Shown here piece by piece: positions 56,637 to 63,915 of a DNA stretch of 64,000 nucleotides. Below the pieces are notes generated by a model. That model was given only the letters and a program-made list of their open reading frames with translations, ran no database searches and was not told where the DNA came from. This stretch comes from UBA6912 sp963792895. Its GTDB lineage: Bacteria; Actinomycetota; Acidimicrobiia; Spongiisociales; UBA5794. Both the position numbers and the translations under genes were made by a program. Position 1 is the stretch's first letter. The number at the start of each line of letters is the position of its first letter. The stretch covers positions 248,001-312,000 of the forward strand of contig CAWBYA010000004.1 in assembly GCA_963792895.1 (NCBI GenBank), in the 5' to 3' direction.

Positions 56637-57659
56637 ATGGGGAGTAACTCCCAAGAACCCTTGATGCCCAGTCAGGGCCGGAGCGACCTGATCGATGCCA
56701 TGGAGGGCATAGCCGTCGAGCCCATCACCCAGTGGGATCTCTTCTGGAGCAGGCTGAGGCGACACCGGCTGGCGATGATGTCTGCGGGGTTCCTCGCCAT
56801 CATCGGCATCATCGCCCTCGCCGCCCCGTTCTTGACGTGCCCGCCGGGTGACGAGTTTCAGTTCTGCGGCAAGCCGCTCGAGCACTTCGCAGAGCAGCTG
56901 AAGGACCCTGGCGGCCGCCTCTACGTGAACATCGGGCCACGGGGGATCTTCCCGTTCGGCACCGACGAGCTGGCTCGAGACGTGATGTCTCGCGTGGTGC
57001 ACGGAGGTAGAGCCAGCCTCTTGGTCGGCCTCCTCACCGGATTGCTCGTCGCAACCTTGGGCACGGTCGTCGGTGCCATCGCCGGCTACTACCCGGGACC
57101 TGCCGACCAGTCGTTGATGCGTTTCACCGACCTCGTGTTGGGGCTTCCGCTGCTTCCCGTCGCCATCGTCGTCGGCCGCCTCCTTCCCGAGCTGCGGTTC
57201 CTCCCGGAATGGATGAAAGAGGGCGTCTGGGGCATCTCGTTCCTGCTTGGCTTCCTGCTGTGGGGCACGTTGGCCCGGATCGTCCGCGCCGAGTTCTTAT
57301 CGCTACGCGAGAAGGAGTTCGTCGAGGCGGCGCGAGCGGCAGGCGCCAAGGACCGTCGGATCATCTTCCGCCACATCTTGCCGAATGCCATGAGCCCGAT
57401 CATCGTGCAGACCACACTGATCGTTGGCACGGCCATCATCATCGAAGCGGCGCTGTCGTTTCTCGGCTTCGGCGTGCGGCCCCCCATCCCCACGTGGGGT
57501 GGCATGGCGGCCGAGGGTGCCGGAGTCGCCGTGCGCGGTTTCTGGTGGGAGCTCGTGTTCTCCGCCGCTGCGTTGATAACCACGGTGCTCGCGGTGAACT
57601 ACATCGGAGACGGTTTGCGCGACGCGCTCGACCCGACGCAGACGATCGAACGGAAGTAG
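56637..57659 (+). CDS. dppC: Peptide ABC transporter permease, DppC type
   Basis: A 340-residue permease. OppC N-terminal domain (WDLFWSRLRRHRLAMMSAGF), then the transport core with FGTDELARDVMSRVVHGGR, the EAA loop EFVEAARAAGAKDRRIIFRH and the terminal GDGLRDALDPT. An insert between helices 1 and 2 carries two Cys (LTCPPGDEFQFCG) that could form an external disulfide. The start is uncertain: ATG 56637, ATG 56664 or GTG 56628 are all in frame. Confidence 0.9.
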   Translation: MGSNSQEPLMPSQGRSDLIDAMEGIAVEPITQWDLFWSRLRRHRLAMMSAGFLAIIGIIALAAPFLTCPPGDEFQFCGKPLEHFAEQLKDPGGRLYVNIGPRGIFPFGTDELARDVMSRVVHGGRASLLVGLLTGLLVATLGTVVGAIAGYYPGPADQSLMRFTDLVLGLPLLPVAIVVGRLLPELRFLPEWMKEGVWGISFLLGFLLWGTLARIVRAEFLSLREKEFVEAARAAGAKDRRIIFRHILPNAMSPIIVQTTLIVGTAIIIEAALSFLGFGVRPPIPTWGGMAAEGAGVAVRGFWWELVFSAAALITTVLAVNYIGDGLRDALDPTQTIERK

Positions 57660-57668
57660 GGGGACCAC

Positions 57669-58697
57669 GTGGCCGAGAACCTGCTCGAGGTGAACGATCT
57701 CCGGACGTACTTCTCTACGGAAGAGGGTGTCGTCCGGGCGGTCGAGAACGTGTCGTTCACGATGGCGCGCGGCGAGCGTCGCGGTGTGGTTGGGGAGTCG
57801 GGGTCCGGCAAATCCGTCACGGCCATGTCCATCATGCGCCTCATCGAGCCACCGGCAGGCGAGATCGTCACCGGTGAGGTGATCTTCAACGGCACCAATC
57901 TGCTGGCCCTGTCCGAGGACGAGATGCAGGACGTGCGGGGCGGCCAGATCGCGATGATCTTCCAAGACCCGATGACGGCGCTCAACCCCGTCTACACGAT
58001 CGGGGATCAGCTCATGGAGACGATCCTGCTTCACCAAGATGTGAGCCGGAGCCAGGCGAGGGAGATTGCCACGCAAGCGTTGCACGACGTGCAGATTCCC
58101 AACGCTTCTCAGCGACTCGACGACCACCCTCACCAGTTCTCGGGCGGCATGCGACAGCGCGTGATGATTGCGATGGGCCTTTCGTGCAACCCTCAGCTCC
58201 TGATCGCCGACGAGCCAACGACCGCGCTCGACGTCACGACACAGGCACAGATCATGGACCTGATGCTCAACCTCGCCGACGAACGCGGGACGGCTGTGAT
58301 GCTCATCACCCACGATCTCGGCGTGGTGGCCGGCTTCTGCGACACATTGCAGGTCATGTACGCCGGGACGATCGTGGAGCGGGGATCGGCAGACGAGATC
58401 TACTACGACCCACAGCATCCCTACACTTGGGGGCTCTTGGCATCGATGACCCGCCTGGATGAAGAGCAGCGCCAACGGCTCCATTCCGTGCGCGGTGCGC
58501 CGCCATCGCTCATCAATCTCCCCAGAGGATGCCGCTTCCGCGCCCGGTGTGACTTCGCCATCGATCTGTGCGGTCAGGCGCTCCCGATGCTGCGACCCAG
58601 CGGCGGCCCGAACCAAGAGGCAGCATGTCACCGGGCCACGGAGCTCGACCTCAAGTCGATCGATGCAGCCGCAATGGCAGAGGAGGTTGCCGGGTGA
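57669..58697 (+). CDS. dppD: Peptide ABC transporter ATP-binding protein, DppD type
   Basis: A 342-residue ABC ATPase. Walker A GVVGESGSGKSVTAM, Q-loop IFQDPMTALNPV, signature FSGGMRQRVMIAMGL, Walker B LLIADEPTTALDVT, H-loop ITHDLGVV. The C-terminal oligopeptide-transporter domain has GCRFRARCDFAIDLC, a Cys pair that in some homologues binds an iron-sulfur cluster. GTG 57669 after a G-run; the stop overlaps dppF (GTGA). Confidence 0.94.
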   Translation: MAENLLEVNDLRTYFSTEEGVVRAVENVSFTMARGERRGVVGESGSGKSVTAMSIMRLIEPPAGEIVTGEVIFNGTNLLALSEDEMQDVRGGQIAMIFQDPMTALNPVYTIGDQLMETILLHQDVSRSQAREIATQALHDVQIPNASQRLDDHPHQFSGGMRQRVMIAMGLSCNPQLLIADEPTTALDVTTQAQIMDLMLNLADERGTAVMLITHDLGVVAGFCDTLQVMYAGTIVERGSADEIYYDPQHPYTWGLLASMTRLDEEQRQRLHSVRGAPPSLINLPRGCRFRARCDFAIDLCGQALPMLRPSGGPNQEAACHRATELDLKSIDAAAMAEEVAG

Positions 58698-59767
58698 CGG
58701 AGACACTGCATGACGTCGCTCCGCAGCCTGACGCATCCGACGATGACGTCCTCCTCGATGTGCGGGACCTCGTCAAAGAGTTTCCCATCACCCGAGGCGT
58801 CTTCTTCAAGAAGAAGATCGGCGCCGTCCAAGCTGTGTCCGGGGTGTCGTTCAAGGTTCGTCGCGGTGAGACGCTTGGGCTCGTTGGCGAGTCGGGCTGT
58901 GGCAAGTCGACGACGGCACGATGTGTGCTGCGGTTGCTCGAGCCCACGTCCGGTGAAGTGCTGTATCGGGCCACCTCAGACACGGCGGACGGCCCCTCCG
59001 AGATCGTCGATATCGCTGCCGCCGACAAGGACACCCTCAACCGGCTCCGGCGTGACATCCAGATCGTGTTTCAGGACCCGTATGCGTCGCTGAACCCGAG
59101 GATGACGGTGGCGAGCATCATTGCAGAGCCGCTCGTCGTCCACGGTGTCGGCACCGCCCAAGAGCGCCTCGATCGGGTGAAAGAACTCCTGAAGGTCGTT
59201 GGACTGAGCCCCGAGCACACCAATCGCTACCCGCACGAGTTCTCCGGTGGCCAGCGCCAGCGCATCGGGGTTGCGAGGGCGCTCGCCCTCAACCCCAGCT
59301 TCATGGTGCTCGACGAGCCGGTCTCGGCACTCGACGTATCGATCCAGGCCCAGGTCCTCAACCTGCTCGACGACCTCCAGGAGGAGTTCGGACTCACGTT
59401 CTTGTTCATCGCCCACGACCTGTCGGTGGTGCGACACATCTCCGATCGCGTCGCCGTCATGTATCTCGGGCGCATAGCCGAGATGGCCGATCGCGACGCG
59501 CTCTACGAACGACCGATGCATCCCTACACCCACGCCCTCCTCTCGGCCGTGCCCATCCCCGACCCGCACCTGGAGCACAGCAGGCAGCGCATCCTCTTGG
59601 AGGGCGACATCCCATCGCCGGCCAACCCTCCTCCTGGTTGCCGCTTCAACACCCGATGCCCAAAGGCCCAGCTCGGCGTCTGCGACGTCGACGTGCCCGA
59701 GCTGCGTGAGTTGGAGCCCGATCATTGGGTGTCCTGCCACTTCCCCGAGGTCGTCACGCTCCTGTAG
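58694..59767 (+). CDS. dppF: Peptide ABC transporter ATP-binding protein, DppF type
   Basis: A 357-residue ABC ATPase pairing with DppD. Walker A GLVGESGCGKSTTARC, Q-loop VFQDPYASLNPR, signature FSGGQRQRIGVARAL, Walker B MVLDEPVSALDVS, H-loop IAHDLSVVRH, and the C-terminal block GCRFNTRCPKAQLGVC. GTG 58694 overlaps dppD by 4 nt. It ends the transporter operon. Confidence 0.94.
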   Translation: MTETLHDVAPQPDASDDDVLLDVRDLVKEFPITRGVFFKKKIGAVQAVSGVSFKVRRGETLGLVGESGCGKSTTARCVLRLLEPTSGEVLYRATSDTADGPSEIVDIAAADKDTLNRLRRDIQIVFQDPYASLNPRMTVASIIAEPLVVHGVGTAQERLDRVKELLKVVGLSPEHTNRYPHEFSGGQRQRIGVARALALNPSFMVLDEPVSALDVSIQAQVLNLLDDLQEEFGLTFLFIAHDLSVVRHISDRVAVMYLGRIAEMADRDALYERPMHPYTHALLSAVPIPDPHLEHSRQRILLEGDIPSPANPPPGCRFNTRCPKAQLGVCDVDVPELRELEPDHWVSCHFPEVVTLL

Positions 59768-59869
59768 ATATCGGTCTTTGCGGTTTCCGGTATCCAGGGC
59801 CCCATCGGCCTTGGCATCCCCGCCGACTGGCCCGTGCTCGAGCGCGTCCGGCGCGGCATACTGGACGGC

Positions 59870-61189
59870 ATGCCTACCAACGTCTTGATCCTGGGCGCCG
59901 CCGGGCGCGACTTCCACAATTTCAACGTCCTGTACCGCGGCAACCGCGACGTCACCGTCGTCGGGTTCACCGCCACGCAGATCCCCAACATCGCAGGGCG
60001 CCGCTATCCCGCCGAGTTGGCGGGTGAGCTCTACCCGCAAGGGATCCCGATACTCGAGGAGGCGGAGCTCGAGTCGCTGATCGCACGGCTCGACGTCGAC
60101 CTGGTCCAATTCGCCTACTCGGACGTCACTCACGAGCACGTCATGCACCTTGCAGCACGGTCCGTCGCTGCCGGCGCTTCGTTCATGGTTGCAGGCGGCG
60201 AGACGATGCTCCAGGCAAGGGTGCCGGTTGTCGCAGTGACTGCCGCTCGGACGGGGGCGGGGAAGAGCCAGACGAGCCGCTTCGTGCGGCGCATCCTCGC
60301 AGCTTCGGGGAAGTCGGTTGCCTCGATCCGTCATCCGATGCCTTACGGGGATCTCGCACGGCAACGGTTGCAGCGGTTCGCGACGGCAGAAGACCTCGAT
60401 GCCGCGGATGTGACCATCGAGGAGCGCGAGGAGTACGAGCCGTACCTGCGTGAGGGTGCCGTGATCTACGCAGGGGTGGACTACGGGGCGATCCTGGAGG
60501 CGGCGCAGCGGGAAGCGGAGATCATCGTCTGGGACGGCGGCAACAACGACCTTCCCTTCATCCGGCCGAACCTGTGGATTTGCGTGGTCGATCCCTATCG
60601 ACCCGGGCATGAGCTGCGGTACTGGCCGGGGGAGGCGAACCTGCGCAGCGCCGACGTCGTGGTGATCAACAAGGTCGATACGGCTCCTCAGGAGGGCGTC
60701 GAGGAGGTGCGGCGCAATGTCGCAGCCCTTGCGCCCCGCGCCTCGATCATCGAGGCAGCCTCGCCCATCACGGTCGATGATCGCTCGGTCATCGCGGGTC
60801 GTCGTGTACTGGTCATCGATGATGGCCCAACCATCACCCACGGCGGGATGCCGTTCGGCGCCGGCGCCGTTGCGGCCCGGCGGCACGGCGCTGCCGAGCT
60901 CATCGATCCGCGCGCCGACGCCGTCGGTTCGATCCGGGATGTGTTCGCCGCATACCCGCATATCGGCCCCGTCCTCCCTGCGATGGGCTACGGCGAGGTG
61001 CAGCGCTCCGAGCTCGAAGCGACCATCCGGAACGTGCGTCCTGAGGGTGTGGTCATCGGGACCCCCATCGACCTCGCCGAGATCATCGATCTCGGCGACA
61101 TCCCTCACACCCGAGTGGGATATGAGCTCGAGCAGGTGGCCGGGCCGTCGCTCGAGTCACTCCTCCAGGGAGTCATCCACCAAGCCTGA
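59870..61189 (+). CDS. Cyclic 2,3-diphosphoglycerate synthetase-like P-loop protein
   Basis: 439 residues. A Rossmann-like N-terminal domain (VLILGAAGRDFHNFNVLYRG) is followed by a P-loop domain (VVAVTAARTGAGKSQTSRFV), then IIVWDGGNNDLPFIRPNLWI and VVVINKVDTAPQEGVEEV, resembling a GTPase NKxD motif. The order matches proteins related to archaeal cyclic-2,3-diphosphoglycerate synthetase, which makes a thermoprotectant osmolyte in methanogens. Bacterial homologues are mostly uncharacterised. ATG 59870 has CATACT 7 nt upstream. The family call is from remembered sequence pattern; the product is not established. Confidence 0.6.
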   Translation: MPTNVLILGAAGRDFHNFNVLYRGNRDVTVVGFTATQIPNIAGRRYPAELAGELYPQGIPILEEAELESLIARLDVDLVQFAYSDVTHEHVMHLAARSVAAGASFMVAGGETMLQARVPVVAVTAARTGAGKSQTSRFVRRILAASGKSVASIRHPMPYGDLARQRLQRFATAEDLDAADVTIEEREEYEPYLREGAVIYAGVDYGAILEAAQREAEIIVWDGGNNDLPFIRPNLWICVVDPYRPGHELRYWPGEANLRSADVVVINKVDTAPQEGVEEVRRNVAALAPRASIIEAASPITVDDRSVIAGRRVLVIDDGPTITHGGMPFGAGAVAARRHGAAELIDPRADAVGSIRDVFAAYPHIGPVLPAMGYGEVQRSELEATIRNVRPEGVVIGTPIDLAEIIDLGDIPHTRVGYELEQVAGPSLESLLQGVIHQA

Positions 61190-61241
61190 TGAATGCTGCC
61201 CGGCGCTACGCTGCGCAGGGAGTGGCAGTGAGGAGGATGAT

Positions 61242-61682
61242 GTGAGCCTGGTCGAGGACCTCGCCGGCCGGATCGGCGAAGAGATCGGTGTCGGGGACTG
61301 GGTCGTGATCACCCAGGAGAGGATCAACGGGTTCGCAGACGCGACAGGCGACCATCAGTGGATCCATGTGGACGCCGAGAAGGCCGAGGCGGGTCCGTTC
61401 GGATCGACCATCGCTCACGGCTTCCTCACGCTCTCACTCATCCCGGCAATCGCACCGAGCATCGATGTCCCCGGTACGAGGATGGCGATCAACTACGGGC
61501 TCGACCGGGTGCGGTTCATCACGCCGGTCCCTGTTGGCTCGCGGGTGCGCGCTCGCACGGTGCTGCGCGACGTATCGGAGGTGCAGGGCGGCATCCAAGC
61601 CAAGACCGAGATCACGATCGAGATCGACGGATCCGACAAGCCGGCATGCGTCGCCGAAACCCTGGCGCGGTTCTACGTCTGA
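61242..61682 (+). CDS. MaoC-like (R)-specific enoyl-CoA hydratase
   Basis: A 146-residue hotdog-fold protein. FADATGDHQWIHVDAEKA is the hydratase-2 motif with the catalytic Asp-His pair, and TIAHGFLTLSLIPAI is the conserved following helix. NYGLDRVRFITPVPVGSRVR forms the substrate side. It hydrates trans-2-enoyl-CoA, in fatty-acid breakdown or polyester supply. GTG 61242 has AGGAGG 5 nt upstream. Confidence 0.9.
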   Translation: MSLVEDLAGRIGEEIGVGDWVVITQERINGFADATGDHQWIHVDAEKAEAGPFGSTIAHGFLTLSLIPAIAPSIDVPGTRMAINYGLDRVRFITPVPVGSRVRARTVLRDVSEVQGGIQAKTEITIEIDGSDKPACVAETLARFYV

Positions 61683-61703
61683 TCGAGCGGCAGCGCAAGC
61701 CGG

Positions 61704-61709
61704 TATACT
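61704..61709 (+). promoter_or_regulatory. -10 element of tRNA-Leu(GAG)
   Basis: TATACT, the best -10 match in the window, 12 nt before the mature 5' end. Confidence 0.55.
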
Positions 61710-61721
61710 CCCGCAACCCAC

Positions 61722-61806
61722 GTCGGAGTGGCGGAATTGGTAGACGCGCTAGGTTGAGGGCCTAGTGAGCTTAATGCTCGTGGAGGTTCGAGTCCTCTCT
61801 CCGACA
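61722..61806 (+). tRNA. tRNA-Leu (anticodon GAG)
   Basis: Acceptor GTCGGAG pairs with CTCCGAC, discriminator A. The anticodon stem-loop is CTAGG-TTGAGGG-CCTAG, giving GAG. The long variable arm (TGAGCTTAATGCTCG) is typical of leucine tRNAs, and the T-loop is GGTTCGAGTCC. CCA is not encoded. Reads CUC/CUU. Confidence 0.96.
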
Positions 61807-61810
61807 CCGA

Positions 61811-61837
61811 GAAACCCCTTGCAGCGCAAGGGGTTTC
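61811..61837 (+). terminator. Intrinsic terminator of tRNA-Leu(GAG)
   Basis: GAAACCCCTTGC / GCAAGGGGTTTC, a perfect 12-bp stem with loop AGC, starting 4 nt after the tRNA. Confidence 0.85.
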
Positions 61838-61891
61838 GTCGTATCGATCTGGGCGCACGACCTTGCCGACCGGCAGAGGTCAACCATCGAT

Positions 61892-61905
61892 GGTTCGATC
61901 GAACC
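61892..61905. repeat. 14-bp palindrome
   Basis: GGTTCGATCGAACC, a perfect palindrome in the short stretch between the tRNA terminator and the insertion sequence. It could be a protein-binding site; no gene assignment. Confidence 0.35.
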
Positions 61906-61926
61906 CGACGCTATTTCGCAGGGGCC

Positions 61927-61946
61927 TGATGCACGTTTTGGTGACA
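61927..61946 (+). repeat. IS3 element left inverted repeat
   Basis: TGATGCACGTTTTGGTGACA; pairs with the right repeat at 63173-63192, 17 of 20 positions identical. Confidence 0.88.
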
Positions 61947-61956
61947 GGTGGTTGGG

Positions 61957-62837
61957 TTAGGCCGCTTTGGCGGCAGGGGTCATGATCGTTTCGTATTCGA
62001 TGGGGGTCAATCGGCCGAGGGCTGCTTGGCGGCGGCGTCGGTGGTAGGTGCGCTCGATCCAGGTCACGATCGCTATCCGGAGTTCGTCTCGGGTCCGCCA
62101 GCGTCGACGGTTCAAGACGTTGTTCTGGAGAAGCGAGAAGAACGATTCCATCGCGGCGTTGTCGGCTGCGGTGCCGACGCGTCCATCGAGCCGACGAGGC
62201 CGTGACGGTCGAGGCAGCGTTTCATCTTCTGTGCGCGGAACTGCGACCCACGATCGGAATGGACGATGCAGCCGGCCACGTCAACGCCACTCCTGCGGGC
62301 GACGGCGGTGTCGACCGCCGCAACCGCGAGACGGGCCTTCATACGTTCATCAATGGCGTAGCCGATGATCCGGTTCGACCACAGGTCCTTGACCGCACAC
62401 ACGTAGAGTTTGCCCTCGTCGGTTCGGTGTTCGGTGATATCGGTGACCCAGGTCTGGTTCGGACCGTCTGCGGTGAAATCACGGCGGATCAGGTCATCAT
62501 GGGCGGGCATCCGATACCGGGCGGGCTTGCGGCGACGGTTCGCGGCGCTGAAGCTGGCCCACCAGCCGTTCTCAGAACAGATCCGCCACACCGTCCGATC
62601 ACACACCGGATGGCCGGCCGTTCGGACCTCGTCGGCCAGGAACCGGTAGCCGAACTCGGGATCATCGGCATGCGCCTCCCGGATTGCCTCGGCCAGCGCC
62701 TGGCGGCGGGCTTCGGCAGGGCCGGTCGGCTGGCACAGCCACCGGTAGTAGGGCTGGCGAGCAACATCGAGTACCCGGCACGACACCGACACGGGAATCC
62801 CGTCGGTGGCGAGCTCGCGGATCACCGGATACATCAT
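61957..62837 (-). CDS. IS3-family transposase OrfB, frameshifted
   Basis: DDE integrase subunit, about 293 residues. The first Asp is in QTWVTDITEHRTDEGKLY, the second in CIVHSDRGSQFRA, the Glu in AAMESFFSLLQNNVL. It starts at the ATG pair at 62837 (MMYPVIRELATDGIPVSV). The frame breaks near 62165: GGACGCGTC should be GGACCGCGTC, after which the last 60 codons read VGTAADNAAMESFF to the stop at 61957. The missing base lies between the second Asp and the Glu, so as sequenced the product would be inactive. It may be a sequence error. Confidence 0.85.
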
Positions 62838-63126
62838 TCTTTGGGAGGTTCGCCCGGCCCAGATACGCAGCAGCCCGGCGAAGCACCTCATTCTCTTGTT
62901 CCAACAGACGGATCCGACGACGCGCCGCCACCAGCTCCACCGACTCGGTCGTGGTACGACCTGGCTGCTCACCGTCGTCGATGCGGGCCTGACGCAACCA
63001 CTTCGACAACGTCATCGGATGAATCCCGAAATCAGCAGCGATCTGATCCAGGGTCACCCCGACCTCACGACTCCGGGCGACCCGCACGACATCGTCACGG
63101 AACTCTTTCGGATAGGGCTTCGGCAT
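62662..63126 (-). CDS. IS3-family transposase OrfA (helix-turn-helix)
   Basis: DNA-binding subunit. It starts MPKPYPKEFRDDVVRVARSR at ATG 63126 with GGGAGAGGA upstream. The HTH is TLDQIAADFGIHPMTLSKWL, followed by a leucine-zipper-like segment (LVAARRRIRLLEQENEVLRR). After AAAYLGRANLPK the frame stays open for another 170 nt into orfB, giving non-family sequence to 62662. The genuine protein probably ends near 62840. The phase relative to orfB is +1, not the -1 expected for programmed frameshifting, so an indel here is possible. Confidence 0.75.
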   Translation of the reverse strand: MPKPYPKEFRDDVVRVARSREVGVTLDQIAADFGIHPMTLSKWLRQARIDDGEQPGRTTTESVELVAARRRIRLLEQENEVLRRAAAYLGRANLPKNDVSGDPRARHRRDSRVGVVPGTRCCSPALLPVAVPADRPCRSPPPGAGRGNPGGACR

Positions 63127-63172
63127 AGGCACATCCTCTCCCGGCCCACCCTCCCGGGCAAGCCAGATCAGT

Positions 63173-63192
63173 TGTCACCTATCCGTGCATCA
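63173..63192 (-). repeat. IS3 element right inverted repeat
   Basis: Reads TGATGCACGGATAGGTGACA on the minus strand, at the orfA-proximal end; GGCC follows immediately. Confidence 0.88.
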
Positions 63193-63210
63193 GGCCCAGG
63201 GCCCAGTCCG

Positions 63211-63216
63211 TAACAT
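63211..63216 (+). promoter_or_regulatory. -10 element of the winged-helix gene, leaderless type
   Basis: TAACAT, exactly 6 nt before the GTG at 63223 and 19 bp from the insertion-sequence end. Confidence 0.45.
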
Positions 63217-63222
63217 CCTGAT

Positions 63223-63645
63223 GTGGCGCAACCTCTCCTCACTACCCGGCACCTCAACAGGGCGCTTCTCGCCCGCCAGCTCCTGCTGGAGCGTGTGGCC
63301 CTCCCCGTCCCTCGCACCGTCGAGCGGATGGGCGGGATCCAGGCGCAGTACGCGCCCTCGGCCTACATCGGCTTGCGGACGCGGCTGGCGGGCTTCGAGC
63401 GCAGTCGGTTGACCCGCGCCCTCGGCCGCCGCACCGTCGTGCAAGGCACGCTCATGCGCGGGACGATCCGCCTCGTCTCTGCTCCCGACTACCCGATGTT
63501 TGCTGCAGGCGTCCGCAGCGCACGCCGCGAATGGTGGTTGCGGGTCTCGAAGGGGCGGGGCCTCGAGGAGAGGCTGAACGCAGTTGCCAGGGTGTTCGGG
63601 TTCGGCGACTACGCCCCACATGTCCGCACATCGCGCTCGGCCTGA
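63223..63645 (+). pseudogene. Truncated winged-helix DNA-binding (AlkZ-like, HTH_42) protein
   Basis: The 140-residue product matches only the N-terminal third of this family (normally about 350-400 residues). It begins AQPLLTTRHLNRALLARQLL after GTG and has RMGGIQAQYAPSAYIGLRTR and VVQGTLMRGTIRLVSAPDYP, characteristic of the family that includes the crosslink-unhooking glycosylase AlkZ. Near residue 131 (GDYAPHVRTSRSA) it stops, and the following sequence is a different gene. The 3' part is therefore deleted, probably by past rearrangement near the toxin-antitoxin locus. Confidence 0.7.
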
Positions 63646-63677
63646 TCGAGACACCCTTCCTTCAACTCACCTCGTGA

Positions 63678-63693
63678 GGTATGCTGACATACC
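63678..63693 (+). promoter_or_regulatory. Operator/promoter of vapBC
   Basis: Inverted repeat GGTATG-CTGA-CATACC ends directly at the vapB ATG and contains the -10 TATGCT (63680-63685), 8 nt before the start. A repressor bound here would block RNA polymerase, as expected of an autoregulated antitoxin. Confidence 0.6.
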
Positions 63694-63915
63694 ATGAAGC
63701 GAACCACGGTCAAGTTGCCCGATGAGCTCGACGCCAAGCTGCGCCACGAGGCTGAACGGCGCGGAATCACCGTGTCTGAGCTGACCCGCGAGGCAATCGA
63801 GGACCACCTCGGCGGTCACGGCCGTCGTCTTCGCGCTGCTGGCGCGGGCCGCAGCGGGCGTGACGACATCTCCGAGCGAATCGAAGAGATCCTCGCAGCC
63901 GAGGTGACGCGATAG
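63694..63915 (+). CDS. vapB: Ribbon-helix-helix antitoxin, VapB type
   Basis: A 73-residue protein with an N-terminal RHH domain (MKRTTVKLPDELDAKLRHEA, then ERRGITVSELTREAIEDHL) for operator binding. A Gly/Arg-rich linker and C-terminal helix (SERIEEILAAEVTR) likely wrap the toxin. It starts at ATG 63694 beside an inverted-repeat operator and is probably leaderless. It is followed at once by a PIN-domain toxin. Confidence 0.85.
   Translation: MKRTTVKLPDELDAKLRHEAERRGITVSELTREAIEDHLGGHGRRLRAAGAGRSGRDDISERIEEILAAEVTR

Larger units (their letters stand above)
61927..63192 (-). mobile_element. IS3-family insertion sequence, 1266 bp
   Basis: The ends are 20-bp inverted repeats matching at 17 positions: TGATGCACGTTTTGGTGACA (61927-61946) and, on the other strand, TGATGCACGGATAGGTGACA (63192-63173), with TG...CA termini. 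GGCC flanks both sides (61923-61926 and 63193-63196) as a 4-bp target duplication. Inside are orfA (HTH) and orfB (DDE integrase) on the minus strand. Intact ends plus duplication indicate a fairly recent single insertion, between the tRNA terminator and the promoter of a winged-helix gene. Confidence 0.92.

Noticed and set aside
58976..61108. A 710-codon antisense open frame across dppF and the cDPGS-like gene
   Set aside because: Shadow of two intact genes on the plus strand.
61892..61905. SOS box at the GGTTCGATCGAACC palindrome
   Set aside because: The half-sites are in the inverted order relative to the actinobacterial LexA site, and no repair gene follows.
62662..62840. Programmed -1 frameshift between orfA and orfB of the IS3 element
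   Set aside because: The orfB phase is +1 relative to orfA and no A6G-type slippery run is present, so I do not claim recoding.
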